Below, in pieces: positions 8,633 to 16,548 of a stretch of DNA of 50,941 bases. The position numbers were made by a program, and so were the translations under genes. The notes below the pieces were generated by a model. It was not told where the DNA came from. It did no database searches and saw nothing but the letters and a program-made list of their open reading frames with translations. Each line of letters opens with the position of its first letter. Position 1 is the first letter of the stretch. The DNA lies in the NCBI GenBank assembly GCA_958348565.1, contig CATVZP010000005.1:1-50941 (forward strand). Reading direction: 5' to 3'. The stretch comes from an uncultured Collinsella sp. (GTDB lineage: Bacteria > Actinomycetota > Coriobacteriia > Coriobacteriales > Coriobacteriaceae).

Positions 8633-9175
8633 ATGCCCAGCGTTGCCGTTCTTGCCGCCGATGGCTTTGAAACGATTGAATGCCTGACCATGGTCGATGT
8701 CATGCGTCGCGGCGGCGTGCGCGCCACGCTCGTCTCGATCATGCCCACGCGCGAGGTTGTAAGCTCGCTGCAGATTCCCGTAACCTGCGACGCACTCTTT
8801 GACGAGATTAACTTTGACGAGTACGACTGCGTCGTGCTGCCCGGCGGTCTGCCCGGCGCCACCAACCTGCGCGCCGACCAGCGCGTCTGCGACGTAGTCT
8901 GCGAGTTCGCCGCGACCAAGCATGTTGCCGCCATCTGCGCCGCCCCGTTTATCCTGGGTGAGCTTGACCTGCTCGAGGGACGCCACGCCACGTGCTTCCC
9001 CGGCTTTGAGAAGAGTTTCCCCGAGGGCGCCTATACCGGCGACAAGGTCACGCACGACGGCAACATCATCACCGCCAGCGGCATGGCCCAGTCGCTCCCC
9101 TTTGCGCTTGAGCTGCTGCGTACGCTCGCCGGCGACAAGGCTGTCGAGAAGGTTGCCGAGGGTATTCAGTTATGA
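8633..9175 (+). CDS. DJ-1/PfpI family protein (YajL-like)
   Basis: A 180-residue single-domain protein of the DJ-1/ThiJ/PfpI superfamily. It has the nucleophile-elbow cysteine in AAICAAPFILG (Cys102), the upstream VVLPGGLPGATNL loop and Glu16 in the FETIEC segment, the usual trio around the reactive cysteine. It is probably a protein or metabolite deglycase, or an oxidative-stress chaperone as in YajL; the substrate cannot be read from sequence. I start at ATG 8633, which follows GAAAGGAACCCTT; the longer open frame upstream lacks conserved sequence. Its TGA overlaps the next gene's ATG (ATGA at 9172-9175), indicating translational coupling with maf. Confidence 0.85.
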   Translation: MPSVAVLAADGFETIECLTMVDVMRRGGVRATLVSIMPTREVVSSLQIPVTCDALFDEINFDEYDCVVLPGGLPGATNLRADQRVCDVVCEFAATKHVAAICAAPFILGELDLLEGRHATCFPGFEKSFPEGAYTGDKVTHDGNIITASGMAQSLPFALELLRTLAGDKAVEKVAEGIQL

Positions 9176-9753
9176 TTTTGGCTTCGCAATCACCGCGCCG
9201 CATCGAGTTGATGCGCGAAGCGGGCTACGACATCCGCGTCATTCCCGCTGACATCGACGAGACTCCTTTTGATGACGAAACCCCGCTTACGCTTGTCGAG
9301 CGCTTAGCTCGCGCTAAGGCTGCCGCCGTTGCCGCCGAGCACGCCGAGCCCAATGAGCTGACCATCGCGGCCGACACCATCGTCACCTTCGATGACAAGA
9401 TTTTGGGCAAGCCGGCAAACGAGGGCGAAGCCCGCATCATGCTCCATGAGCTCTCGGGGCGCACGCACCAGGTCGCAACTGGCGTCTGCATCGTTAGAGC
9501 CGGAGACGCCACAGCCCCGCACGCCGCCGAGAGCCTATCGTTTGTCGATGTGACCGACGTGACGTTCTATGAGCTCACCGACGAGCAGATTGAGCGCTAC
9601 GTCGCCTCGGGCGAGCCCATGGACAAGGCGGGCGCCTACGGCATCCAAGGCACAGGCGGCCGCATGCTCGTGCATGATATTTCGGGCGACTTCTACAACG
9701 TGGTGGGCCTGCCCATCGCTCGCGTCGCGCGTGCGATTCAAAAACTATCGTAA
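9172..9753 (+). CDS. maf: Maf-like nucleoside triphosphate pyrophosphatase
   Basis: A 193-residue Maf/HAM1-fold protein that hydrolyses non-canonical or canonical NTPs (dTTP/UTP type) to monophosphates. It has the N-terminal LASQSPRRIELMREAG motif, the conserved ADTIV aspartate, a GKP motif (ILGKPANEGEA) and the C-terminal DKAGAYGIQGTGG typical of the dTTP/UTP pyrophosphatase subgroup. It overlaps the DJ-1 gene by 4 bp, so both come from one transcript. A hairpin without a T-tract (GGCGCTGG/CCAGCGCC, 9762-9784) follows the stop codon. Confidence 0.9.
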   Translation: MILASQSPRRIELMREAGYDIRVIPADIDETPFDDETPLTLVERLARAKAAAVAAEHAEPNELTIAADTIVTFDDKILGKPANEGEARIMLHELSGRTHQVATGVCIVRAGDATAPHAAESLSFVDVTDVTFYELTDEQIERYVASGEPMDKAGAYGIQGTGGRMLVHDISGDFYNVVGLPIARVARAIQKLS

Positions 9754-9854
9754 TTGCATCTGGCGCTGGGTATCCGCCAGCGCCTACAATTTCGGCGTAC
9801 CGTACGGATCCCGACCGGGCATAAGGCCTGGCGGAAAACCGATAGGAGTAAAAC

Positions 9855-10856
9855 ATGGATACACTGCTTGAGGCCATTGACGTTTGCGATGTCGATGGCT
9901 TTTGTTTTGGCAACTATACGGACGAGGAGGCCGGCACCGGTTGCACCGTAATCGTGGCACCCGAGGGCGCCACCGGCGGTGTTGACGTTCGCGGCGGTGC
10001 ACCGGCATCGCGCGAGACCGACCTGCTGCGTCCCGAGAACACCGTGGACAAGGTCCACGCCGTCTGCCTTTCGGGTGGATCGGCCTTTGGTCTGGAGGCC
10101 GCAAGCGGCGTCGCCCGCGAGCTCGAGAGCCGCGGCATCGGCCTTCCCGTCGGCCCCACGCAGGTGCCTATCGTGTGCTCCAGCTGTATCTTCGACCTCG
10201 CCTTTGGCGACCCCACCGTACGCCCCGACATTAAGGCTGGTATCTCCGCCGTGCGCGAGGCGCTCGACAACACCCCCACCACGCTCGAGCAGGGCAATGT
10301 AGGTGCCGGCACCGGTGCCACCGTGGGCAAGCTCATGGGCCCCGCCACCTGCATGAAGGCCGGCCTTGGAGCCGCCGCCGTGGCACTCGGCCCTGTTAAG
10401 GTGGGTGCCGTGGTCTCAGTCAACGCCTGCGGAAACGTCGTCGACCCCTTCACCGGTGAAGGGGTCGCTGGTATGCGCGCCGCAGCAGATAGCGACCAGA
10501 TTGTCGACATGGAGCTCGCCGCCTTTGCCGCCGCCGGCTCCATGCAAATGCCGCTCGACCGCACCAACACCACCATCAGCTGCATCGTCACCAACGTTGA
10601 GCTCACCAAGGCTCAGGCCACCAAGGTCTCCCAGATGGCCGCAGACGCCTATGCGCACGCCATCCGCCCCACGCACACCACCAACGACGGCGATACCATC
10701 TACACCCTCGCCAGCGGCAAACTAGACGCTCAGACAAGCGCCGCCGTTCCCTTGGACCTGTTGGGCATGCTCGCCGTAAGGGCCCTACAGACCGCCATCG
10801 TAAACGGAGCCAAAACCGCCAAAACCTCCCACGGAATCCCGGGTGCCGCGAAGTAA
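9855..10856 (+). CDS. P1 family peptidase (DmpA/L-aminopeptidase D-esterase fold)
   Basis: A 333-residue protein of the self-processing P1/DmpA Ntn-like hydrolase family. Seen are the N-terminal GFCFGNYTDEEAGTGCTV, the VCLSGGSAFGLEAA loop and the family signature GNVGAGTGATVGK near residue 150. VGAVVSVNACGNV follows, where the family is processed into two chains. It acts on small peptides or amides; the substrate is unknown. GATAGGAGTAAAAC gives a good ribosome-binding site. A perfect 26-bp palindrome (10442-10467) lies inside the coding sequence at the VDPFTGEGV codons. Downstream are two long palindromic elements before the convergent glycosyltransferase gene. Confidence 0.85.
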   Translation: MDTLLEAIDVCDVDGFCFGNYTDEEAGTGCTVIVAPEGATGGVDVRGGAPASRETDLLRPENTVDKVHAVCLSGGSAFGLEAASGVARELESRGIGLPVGPTQVPIVCSSCIFDLAFGDPTVRPDIKAGISAVREALDNTPTTLEQGNVGAGTGATVGKLMGPATCMKAGLGAAAVALGPVKVGAVVSVNACGNVVDPFTGEGVAGMRAAADSDQIVDMELAAFAAAGSMQMPLDRTNTTISCIVTNVELTKAQATKVSQMAADAYAHAIRPTHTTNDGDTIYTLASGKLDAQTSAAVPLDLLGMLAVRALQTAIVNGAKTAKTSHGIPGAAK

Positions 10857-10869
10857 CCTTACTCGACCG

Positions 10870-10992
10870 GTTGCCCGGTGGGTCTTGGTTATGTTTGCTG
10901 CTCTACAGTCCTGGCTCGCACGAAGAGCACATTAAGTGCTCTTCGGCTCGTGCGGAACTCGCGACAAACATAACCAAGCTCCACCGGGCAAC
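10870..10992. repeat. Long mosaic palindrome, family 2 copy A
   Basis: Outer arms 10870-10897 and 10965-10992 pair over 28 positions with two short mismatched spots. Inside is a second stem (CGCACGAAGAGCAC / GTGCTCTTCG...CGTGCG). Read on the minus strand it carries GAGTTCCGCACG before and CAGGACTGT after the inner hairpin, the same boxes as copy B at 11088-11196, while outer arms and inner hairpin differ. No T-tract follows. Confidence 0.75.
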
Positions 10993-11087
10993 CTACTCAA
11001 CAAGATCCCCTTCAGCCCAGGCCCCTGTGTACCGCGCGTCCAAGATCTTCAAATTCAGTTTGCTGACACAAAGCGAGACATAGCAGA

Positions 11088-11196
11088 GGACCCCTGGTCC
11101 TTAACTTGATACGAGTTCCGCACGCAAAGGAGGCGCCAGTGGCGCCTCCGTCTTGCGCAGGACTGTTCGAAGTAGCAAGTTAAGGACCAGGGGTCC
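11088..11196. repeat. Long mosaic palindrome, family 2 copy B
   Basis: Perfect 21-nt arms at 11088-11108 and 11176-11196 enclose GAGTTCCGCACG (11113-11124), an inner hairpin GGAGGCGCC-AGT-GGCGCCTCC and CAGGACTGT (11157-11165). It lies between the P1 peptidase and glycosyltransferase genes, which converge. It is about 95 bp from copy A and in the opposite orientation. Confidence 0.8.
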
Positions 11197-11218
11197 CCGT
11201 TACCCGAGCGTTTCTGCA

Positions 11219-12250
11219 CTAGTTGAATTTGAAGATCTTTGAGGCCAGATGGTATAGGCCGAGTGTGGTTTTGTCTCCGGCCCATCCATGCAGGTTGGTA
11301 AAGAATCCGACCACGCCGTAGCGAGCGCGACGATACATGCGCTCGTCGTACTCCTTCAGGTCGTTCCACAGCGTCTTCAGGCGCTCATCGGCACAATCTT
11401 CCTCGGAAAGCTTGGTGAGCACCGAGCAAATCGCCATCATCATGGTGAAGTAGCCCATCATGTACGAACGCAGACGCGAGGACTCAACGTCCTGGTACAG
11501 GTGGAACGATTCCATCATGATGCGCGTTACGCGGAACTGCTGACCCAGACGCTTGACCATCGTGGCCTCATTGACGCTCTGGCCCTCGCGACCGATAAAG
11601 TAGCGATAGAGATCGATGTCGGCGTAGTACATGGTCTTGCAGCGCGGCAGCGGCACGTAAGCGTAGATATTATCCACGTAGAACGTGTGTGCCGGCATAG
11701 GCAGATTGGACTCGCGCAGCACATCGGTGCGATAGCACAGGCTGTGCATGAGCAGGTTCTGATCGGGACGGAAGTGTCCGATCTGGTCCCAAGAGAAAAT
11801 CTTTTTGCGCGGCAGGGCAAACTTGTAGCCAATAGCGGTATGCGTGCCCTCGTAAACCTTCTCGTACACGTAGTTCGAGATAAACAGGTCTACGCGCTGG
11901 TCGCGCTCCTCAAAGCCACGCAGAATCGACAGCATGGTCGAAAGCGCCGCACCGTCGAGCCAGTCGTCCGAGTCGACAACCTTGTAGTAGGTGCCCTGCG
12001 CCTCGCGCAGACCCGAGAGGACGGCAATGCCGTGGCCGCCATTCTCCTGGTGCACCGCGCGGATGATTCCAGGATAACGGGCCTCCCACTCGTCGGCCTT
12101 GGCGGCCGTCTCGTCCTTGGAGCCATCGTCCACCACGATAATCTCGATATCGGTGGCGTAATTGCTCCCCTCCAAGATGGAGGTGATGCAATGGTCCATG
12201 TCCTTGGCGGCGTTATACGAGGGAATACCGAATGTTATGACTTTATGCAT
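11219..12250 (-). CDS. Glycosyltransferase family 2
   Basis: A 343-residue GT-A type inverting glycosyltransferase. It has the N-terminal TFGIPSYNAAKDM, the nucleotide-binding IIVVDDGSKDET, ENGGHGIAVLSGL and the metal-binding DSDDW (DXD-like). The C-terminal half is helical without clear membrane spans, so it is probably cytosolic or peripheral. The ATG at 12250 lies inside the last codons of the UDP-galactopyranose mutase gene (8-nt overlap), so the two are coupled. This pairing suggests, as inference, that it adds galactofuranose or another cell-surface sugar. The longer frame start (MRLSPAM) lies further inside the upstream gene and is less likely. Confidence 0.85.
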   Translation of the reverse strand: MHKVITFGIPSYNAAKDMDHCITSILEGSNYATDIEIIVVDDGSKDETAAKADEWEARYPGIIRAVHQENGGHGIAVLSGLREAQGTYYKVVDSDDWLDGAALSTMLSILRGFEERDQRVDLFISNYVYEKVYEGTHTAIGYKFALPRKKIFSWDQIGHFRPDQNLLMHSLCYRTDVLRESNLPMPAHTFYVDNIYAYVPLPRCKTMYYADIDLYRYFIGREGQSVNEATMVKRLGQQFRVTRIMMESFHLYQDVESSRLRSYMMGYFTMMMAICSVLTKLSEEDCADERLKTLWNDLKEYDERMYRRARYGVVGFFTNLHGWAGDKTTLGLYHLASKIFKFN

Positions 12251-13445
12251 GGCAGGCGATAATCTCATCCGAAAGATCGAGGGCGGAATTGGTCACGGCG
12301 TCCATATCGTAGTAACGATACTCGGCCAGACGACCCACCGGGTGGAAGTTCGTCAGGTTCTGGACGCGCTCAAGATAGCGCTCGTAGAGCTCACGGTTCT
12401 CGGGCTCAAGAATGGCGTAGTACGGCGTCTCACCCGAGCCGGGCGTATAGGTCTTGGAGTACTCCTTCATGATGGTGGTCTTGCCGGGCAGGACCTGACC
12501 GGTCATGTTCTTGAACTCGGTGATGCGCGTATAGTCCTCGCTCGTGGTGTAGTTGACGGTGCCCACGGGCTGGAACTGATCCATATCGAGCGTCTCGAAC
12601 TTCATGTCGAGCGTGCGGTACGGCAGCGCGCCCAGATCGAGATTGAACAGCTCGTCAAGTGGACCGGTGTAGACGATCTCGCCACCATAGACCTTGCCGT
12701 CGATCTTGACGGTAGTCTCGTCGATCTCAAAGAGGTCGCGGGCGTCTACGTCACAGAATACGTCGATCAGATCGTGATCGAGCATATGCTCGAACAGCGC
12801 GGTATAGCCGTCCTGCGGCATGCCCTGGAAAGGAGCCTGCGGGAAGTAGCGATCGTCATCGCCCACAAAGACGGGAACGCGGCCGGTGATCGAGGGGTCG
12901 ATCTGGTCGGGCGTCTGGCCCCACTGCTTCATGGTGTAATGCAAAAAGACGTTCTCGTAGACGTAATCGGCGACCTCGGCAAGATCCGGGTCGTTCTTCT
13001 TGCGCAGCTCCATAATGGGCACCTTGACGTCCTTGCCAAAGGTCTCCACGAGCTTTTGGTACAGCTCCTCGCCGCGCTCATCGCCAAAGGCAAGCTTAAG
13101 GCTCGCATGGTTAAAGGGCACGGGCATAAGGGTACCGTTGATGTTGGCGAGCACCTTGTGCTGGTAGTCCGTCCACTTGGTAAAGCGCGACAGGAAATTG
13201 TGAACGCGCTCGTTAAAGGTATGGTAGATGTGCGGACCATACTCGTGGACCAGGATTCCCGCCTCGTCAGTGCAGTCGAAGGCATTGCCCGCAATGTGGC
13301 TACGGCGCTCCAAAACGGCAACACGATAGCCGATAGTTTCGGCAAGACGGCGGGCGCAAACGGCACCGGCATAACCGGCGCCGACAACAATCATGTCGTA
13401 CGCACCGGCATTAAAGCCTTCAGGCAGGCCTGAGGTAATCTGCAT
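12243..13445 (-). CDS. glf: UDP-galactopyranose mutase
   Basis: FAD-dependent interconversion of UDP-galactopyranose and UDP-galactofuranose, the donor for Galf in surface polysaccharides. The 400-residue protein has an N-terminal Rossmann FAD motif (MIVVGAGYAGAVCARRLAE), ERRSHIAGNAFD, the active-site HEYGPHIYHT with the conserved histidine, and the family's C-terminal NFHPVGRLAEYRYYDMD flavin-contact motif. AAGGAGTATCG precedes the ATG. It is the first gene of a two-gene unit with the glycosyltransferase and divergent from pta. Confidence 0.95.
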   Translation of the reverse strand: MQITSGLPEGFNAGAYDMIVVGAGYAGAVCARRLAETIGYRVAVLERRSHIAGNAFDCTDEAGILVHEYGPHIYHTFNERVHNFLSRFTKWTDYQHKVLANINGTLMPVPFNHASLKLAFGDERGEELYQKLVETFGKDVKVPIMELRKKNDPDLAEVADYVYENVFLHYTMKQWGQTPDQIDPSITGRVPVFVGDDDRYFPQAPFQGMPQDGYTALFEHMLDHDLIDVFCDVDARDLFEIDETTVKIDGKVYGGEIVYTGPLDELFNLDLGALPYRTLDMKFETLDMDQFQPVGTVNYTTSEDYTRITEFKNMTGQVLPGKTTIMKEYSKTYTPGSGETPYYAILEPENRELYERYLERVQNLTNFHPVGRLAEYRYYDMDAVTNSALDLSDEIIACHA

Positions 13446-13543
13446 CGATACTCCTTGTCAAAAGCCACGGGCTCGTTAGCTGGGCTTTTCTCGAACATTC
13501 TTCGAGACATATTTATCAGAGCGATTATAGCGCTAATGCGTCC

Positions 13544-13625
13544 TATAATGAGCTTGCCACACAAGGAAAGCTCAAGCACCGCGGCGTACATAATTGAAAG
13601 GTAAACCCGCTAGCAGCGGGTTTAT
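13544..13625 (+). promoter_or_regulatory. pta promoter -10 and terminator-like leader hairpin
   Basis: A consensus TATAAT at 13544-13549 is followed by a possible hairpin (GAGCTT/AAGCTC, 13550-13573). Then comes a perfect 9-bp stem AAACCCGCT-AGC-AGCGGGTTT (13603-13623) running into TTTATT. The hairpin is upstream of both divergent genes, so it can end no annotated gene. It sits about 50 bp before the pta start, as an attenuator would. No leader peptide was recognised. Confidence 0.45.
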
Positions 13626-13676
13626 TCGTGAACAGCCGGGCGCCTGGAGCTTAGCGAAACGCTTGTAAGGAGTAAC

Positions 13677-14657
13677 ATGAGCGATTTCCTAAACCGTATG
13701 AAGTCTGCCGCCAAGGCCGACCTTAAGACCATCGTCCTGCCCGAGGGCGAAGATCCGCGTACCATCGTCGCGGCAAACAAAATCATCGAGGAGGGCCTGG
13801 CAAAGCTCGTCATCCTGGGCAACCCCGACGAGATCGACGTTCCCGGCGCTACCGTCATCGATCCGCGCAACGCCGAGAAGCACGAGGAGTACACGCAGAA
13901 GTTTGCCGAGCTCCGCGCCAAGAAGGGTGTCACCATCGAGCAGGCTCGCGCCCAGGTGATGGACGCCACCTATTTTGGCACCATGATGGTCAAGATGGGC
14001 GACGCCGACGGCCTGGTCTCCGGCGCCTGCCACTCCACCGCCGACACCCTGCGCCCCGCGCTGCAGATCCTCAAGACCGCCCCGGGCACCAAGCTGGTCT
14101 CGGCCTTCTTCGTGATGTGCACCGACACCCCGCAGTTCGGTACCGACGGCACGCTGATCTTCGCCGACTGCGGCCTCAACATCAACCCGTCCTCCGACGA
14201 GCTCTCCGAGATCGCCATCGCCTCGGCCCACTCCTGGTCCACCTTCATGGGCAATGTTGAGCCGCACGTGGCCATGCTCTCCTACTCCACCATGGGCTCC
14301 GCCGGTGGCGAGGTCGCCAAGAAGGTCCAGGAGGCTGTGAAGTTCTGCAAGGAGAAGGCTCCCGAGCTCGCCATCGACGGCGACCTGCAGCTCGATGCCG
14401 CTATCGTCCCCACCGTCGCCCAGCTCAAGGCTCCCGGCTCCTCCGTCGCCGGTAAGGCCAACGTGCTCGTGTTCCCCGACCTCGAGGCCGGCAACATCGG
14501 CTACAAGCTGGTCCAGCGCTTCGCCGGCGCTGACGCCTACGGCCCCATCCTGCAGGGCATCGCCAAGCCGGTCAACGACCTGTCGCGCGGCTGCTCTGCC
14601 GACGACATCGTGGGTGTCGTGGCCATCACCGCCGTCCAGGCTCAGATGGCTGAGTAG
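13677..14657 (+). CDS. pta: Phosphate acetyltransferase
   Basis: Converts acetyl-CoA and phosphate to acetyl phosphate, which acetate kinase uses to make ATP. The 326-residue protein is the short, single-domain PTA_PTB form without the N-terminal regulatory domain. Motifs are TIVLPEGEDPRT, GLVSGACHSTADTLRP and the C-terminal NIGYKLVQRFAGADAYGPILQG with GKANVLVFPDLEAG. TAAGGAGTAAC gives a strong ribosome-binding site. It faces the two ackA genes tail to tail with a long palindromic element between them, so pta and ackA are not one operon here. Confidence 0.97.
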   Translation: MSDFLNRMKSAAKADLKTIVLPEGEDPRTIVAANKIIEEGLAKLVILGNPDEIDVPGATVIDPRNAEKHEEYTQKFAELRAKKGVTIEQARAQVMDATYFGTMMVKMGDADGLVSGACHSTADTLRPALQILKTAPGTKLVSAFFVMCTDTPQFGTDGTLIFADCGLNINPSSDELSEIAIASAHSWSTFMGNVEPHVAMLSYSTMGSAGGEVAKKVQEAVKFCKEKAPELAIDGDLQLDAAIVPTVAQLKAPGSSVAGKANVLVFPDLEAGNIGYKLVQRFAGADAYGPILQGIAKPVNDLSRGCSADDIVGVVAITAVQAQMAE

Positions 14658-14672
14658 CGGACTTATCCCCTC

Positions 14673-14799
14673 GGGGCCCTACAGGGTAAAGCTCTGAAAA
14701 CGTCCTCGGACATGCATGAAACCCCCGCTGCGCACTTCGTGCGGCGGGGGTTTCATGCGTCCTGCGGAAAGTTTTCAGAGCTTTACCCTGTAGGGTCCC
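14673..14799. repeat. Long mosaic palindrome, family 2-like copy C
   Basis: Perfect 25-nt arms at 14677-14701 and 14771-14795, extended outward with a G-T pair to about 14673-14799, begin 15-20 bp after the pta stop. An inner stem (CATGAAACCCCCGC / GCGGGGGTTTCATG) surrounds a GC loop. Read on the minus strand it has TTTCCGCA before and GAGGACG after the inner stem, echoing the TTCCGCA and AGGAC boxes of copies A and B. Confidence 0.7.
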
Positions 14800-14810
14800 T
14801 GCCGCCACGT

Positions 14811-15148
14811 GGTGCTCAGGGGATCTGGGGCGGACGGCGGCTTGGCTACGAGCTGGGGCTGAGAATCTGAATGGATGGGTGCCGTTGCTGGGGGGCAAAC
14901 GATGCGGATATGGTCACTGTGGATTTGAAAGGCTGATAGGGCCTCGGCGGTTGTTGTGCCGGAAAGCGTGTCCCGGTTTGAAGGCGGATTGTGGGATGCA
15001 GCTTCCACTTGGGGGCTGTTTGGGAAACTGTGGGACGTAATTTTGCTTTATTGTGGGTCGCACTTTCCGCAACGCGCCTCAACCGGAAAGCGTGTCCCAG
15101 AATTTGTGCTCGAAATGGGATGGAGTTTCCGCCGCCCACCTGCTAGCA
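14811..15148. other. Gene-free stretch with a 16-nt direct repeat
   Basis: No supported gene. CCGGAAAGCGTGTCCC occurs twice in the same orientation (14959-14974 and 15083-15098). TGTGGGA/TGGGA-type phrases recur around it. Short open frames here lack ribosome-binding sites. It may be decayed repeat sequence. Confidence 0.4.
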
Positions 15149-15184
15149 GAAAGGCCTCCGGAGCTGTTGCTCTGGAGGCCTTTC
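15149..15184 (-). terminator. Terminator after acetate kinase (ackA copy 1)
   Basis: A 16-bp stem, GAAAGGCCTCCGGAGC with GCTCTGGAGGCCTTTC (one G-T pair), loop TGTT, 21 bp beyond the stop of the minus-strand ackA gene. Confidence 0.75.
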
Positions 15185-15205
15185 GTTTAAATGCAAATGA
15201 GCGCG

Positions 15206-16384
15206 TTAGTTGTTCTTGGTCAGACGCTCGACGTCGTGGGCGATCATGTATTCCTCATCGGTGGGGATGACCATGACCGTGACGGAAGAGCCGGCGGCGC
15301 TGATGACCTGCGGGCCGTTGCCCACGGCCTCGCGGTTCTTGTTGTTGTCGATACGCACGCCCAGCCACTCAAAGCAGTCGCAGAAGGCCTTACGAATCGA
15401 CCAGTCGTTCTCGCCGATGCCGGCGGTAAAGGTGATGGTATCCACGCCCGCCATAGAAGCAATCATGGAGCCGGCCTGCTGCATGGCCTTGTAGGCAAAC
15501 ATGTCGAAGGCGAGCAGGCAGCGCTCGTCGCCCTCGGAGGCGCGCGTACGGATGTCGCGGGCGTCGTTGGAGATGCCCGAGATGGCAAGCAGACCAGACT
15601 GCTTGTTCATCATGTCGTCGACTTCCTGGTAGCTGTAGCCGCCCTCGCGCTGGAGGTAGCACACGGTGGCCGGGTCAATGGAGCCACAACGGGTGCCCAT
15701 CATCAGGCCGTCGAGCGGTGTGAGGCCCATCGTTGTGTCGCGGCAAACGCCGTCCTCAATGGCGGCGAGCGAAGCGCCGTTGCCCAGATGGCACGAAAGC
15801 AGACGGTGGCAGCACGAGCCCAGAATCTCCTTTGCCATCATCCACTCGTAGCGGTGGCTCGTACCGTGGGCGCCGTACTTGCGCACATGGTACTTGTCGC
15901 ACACGTCCTTGGGCAGCGCGTAGGTGTAGGCAACCTCGGGCATGGTCATGTGGAACGAGGTGTCGAAGACGGCCACGTTGGGCAGCTCCGGATACTTCTC
16001 GCGGCAGTATTCGATTGCCGCGGCCTCGCCGTAATTGTGCAGTGGGGCGAGCGGGGCCACCTCAAGGATCTTAGCCATGACCTCGTCGTCGACGACCGCG
16101 GAATCATCGAAGTGCCAGCCACCCTGAACGATACGGTGGCCGATGCCATCGATTGTAAAGTCGGTCTTCTCAAGCTCCTCGAGCACGCGAGCGATAGCAG
16201 AGCGATGATCGGGGAAGGGAACCTCCTCGGTCTGCTTGGCGCCACCGTTCTCGGAGTGGCCAAAGATGCCCATCTCCGAGCCGATACGCTCGCAGTTGCC
16301 CTTGGCGAAAACCTCGCGGGTATCGGTATCCAAAAGCTGATATTTAAGACTCGAGCTGCCGGCGTTGACAACAAGTACGTTCAT
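15206..16384 (-). CDS. ackA: Acetate kinase, copy 1 (downstream)
   Basis: Transfers phosphate between acetyl phosphate and ADP, giving acetate and ATP. The 392-residue protein has all ASKHA-fold motifs: NAGSSSLKYQLLDT, GHRIVQGGWHFDD, FDTSFHMTMP, SCHLGNGASLAAI, GLTPLDGLMMGTRCGSIDP and FTAGIGENDWSIR. GAAGGAGTCTC precedes the ATG. It is followed by a terminator and preceded by a second ackA in the same orientation. The two are equal in length and clearly paralogous, but differ in many surface positions (for example SVTVMVIPTDEEYMIAHD here and KVKIFVIPTDEEFMIASD there). The AT-rich 164-bp gap between them could hold its own promoter. Confidence 0.95.
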   Translation of the reverse strand: MNVLVVNAGSSSLKYQLLDTDTREVFAKGNCERIGSEMGIFGHSENGGAKQTEEVPFPDHRSAIARVLEELEKTDFTIDGIGHRIVQGGWHFDDSAVVDDEVMAKILEVAPLAPLHNYGEAAAIEYCREKYPELPNVAVFDTSFHMTMPEVAYTYALPKDVCDKYHVRKYGAHGTSHRYEWMMAKEILGSCCHRLLSCHLGNGASLAAIEDGVCRDTTMGLTPLDGLMMGTRCGSIDPATVCYLQREGGYSYQEVDDMMNKQSGLLAISGISNDARDIRTRASEGDERCLLAFDMFAYKAMQQAGSMIASMAGVDTITFTAGIGENDWSIRKAFCDCFEWLGVRIDNNKNREAVGNGPQVISAAGSSVTVMVIPTDEEYMIAHDVERLTKNN

Positions 16385-16499
16385 GAGACTCCTTCGTGAT
16401 TACAGTACGGTCGGCAAACCTATAGGGCGGCCGTACCCTTAATAAGAAGTTATCAGAATTCAATAAATATCTATTAAACTCTTCGCCCAAAGAGCATAA

Positions 16500-16541
16500 A
16501 AGGGGGCTGAACGGCGCAAGGCCATCCAGTCCCCTCCCCTT
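16500..16541 (-). terminator. Probable terminator between the two ackA genes
   Basis: On the minus strand an imperfect stem of AGGGGACTGGA with TTCAGCCCCCTTTT ends in a T-run, just beyond the stop (16549) of the upstream ackA gene. It suggests that the two acetate kinase genes are at least partly transcribed separately. Confidence 0.5.
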
Positions 16542-16548
16542 GCATCAA

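Noticed and set aside
14959..15098. CRISPR-like repeat pair
   Set aside because: Only two copies of 16 nt with 108 nt between and no cas genes; not a CRISPR array.
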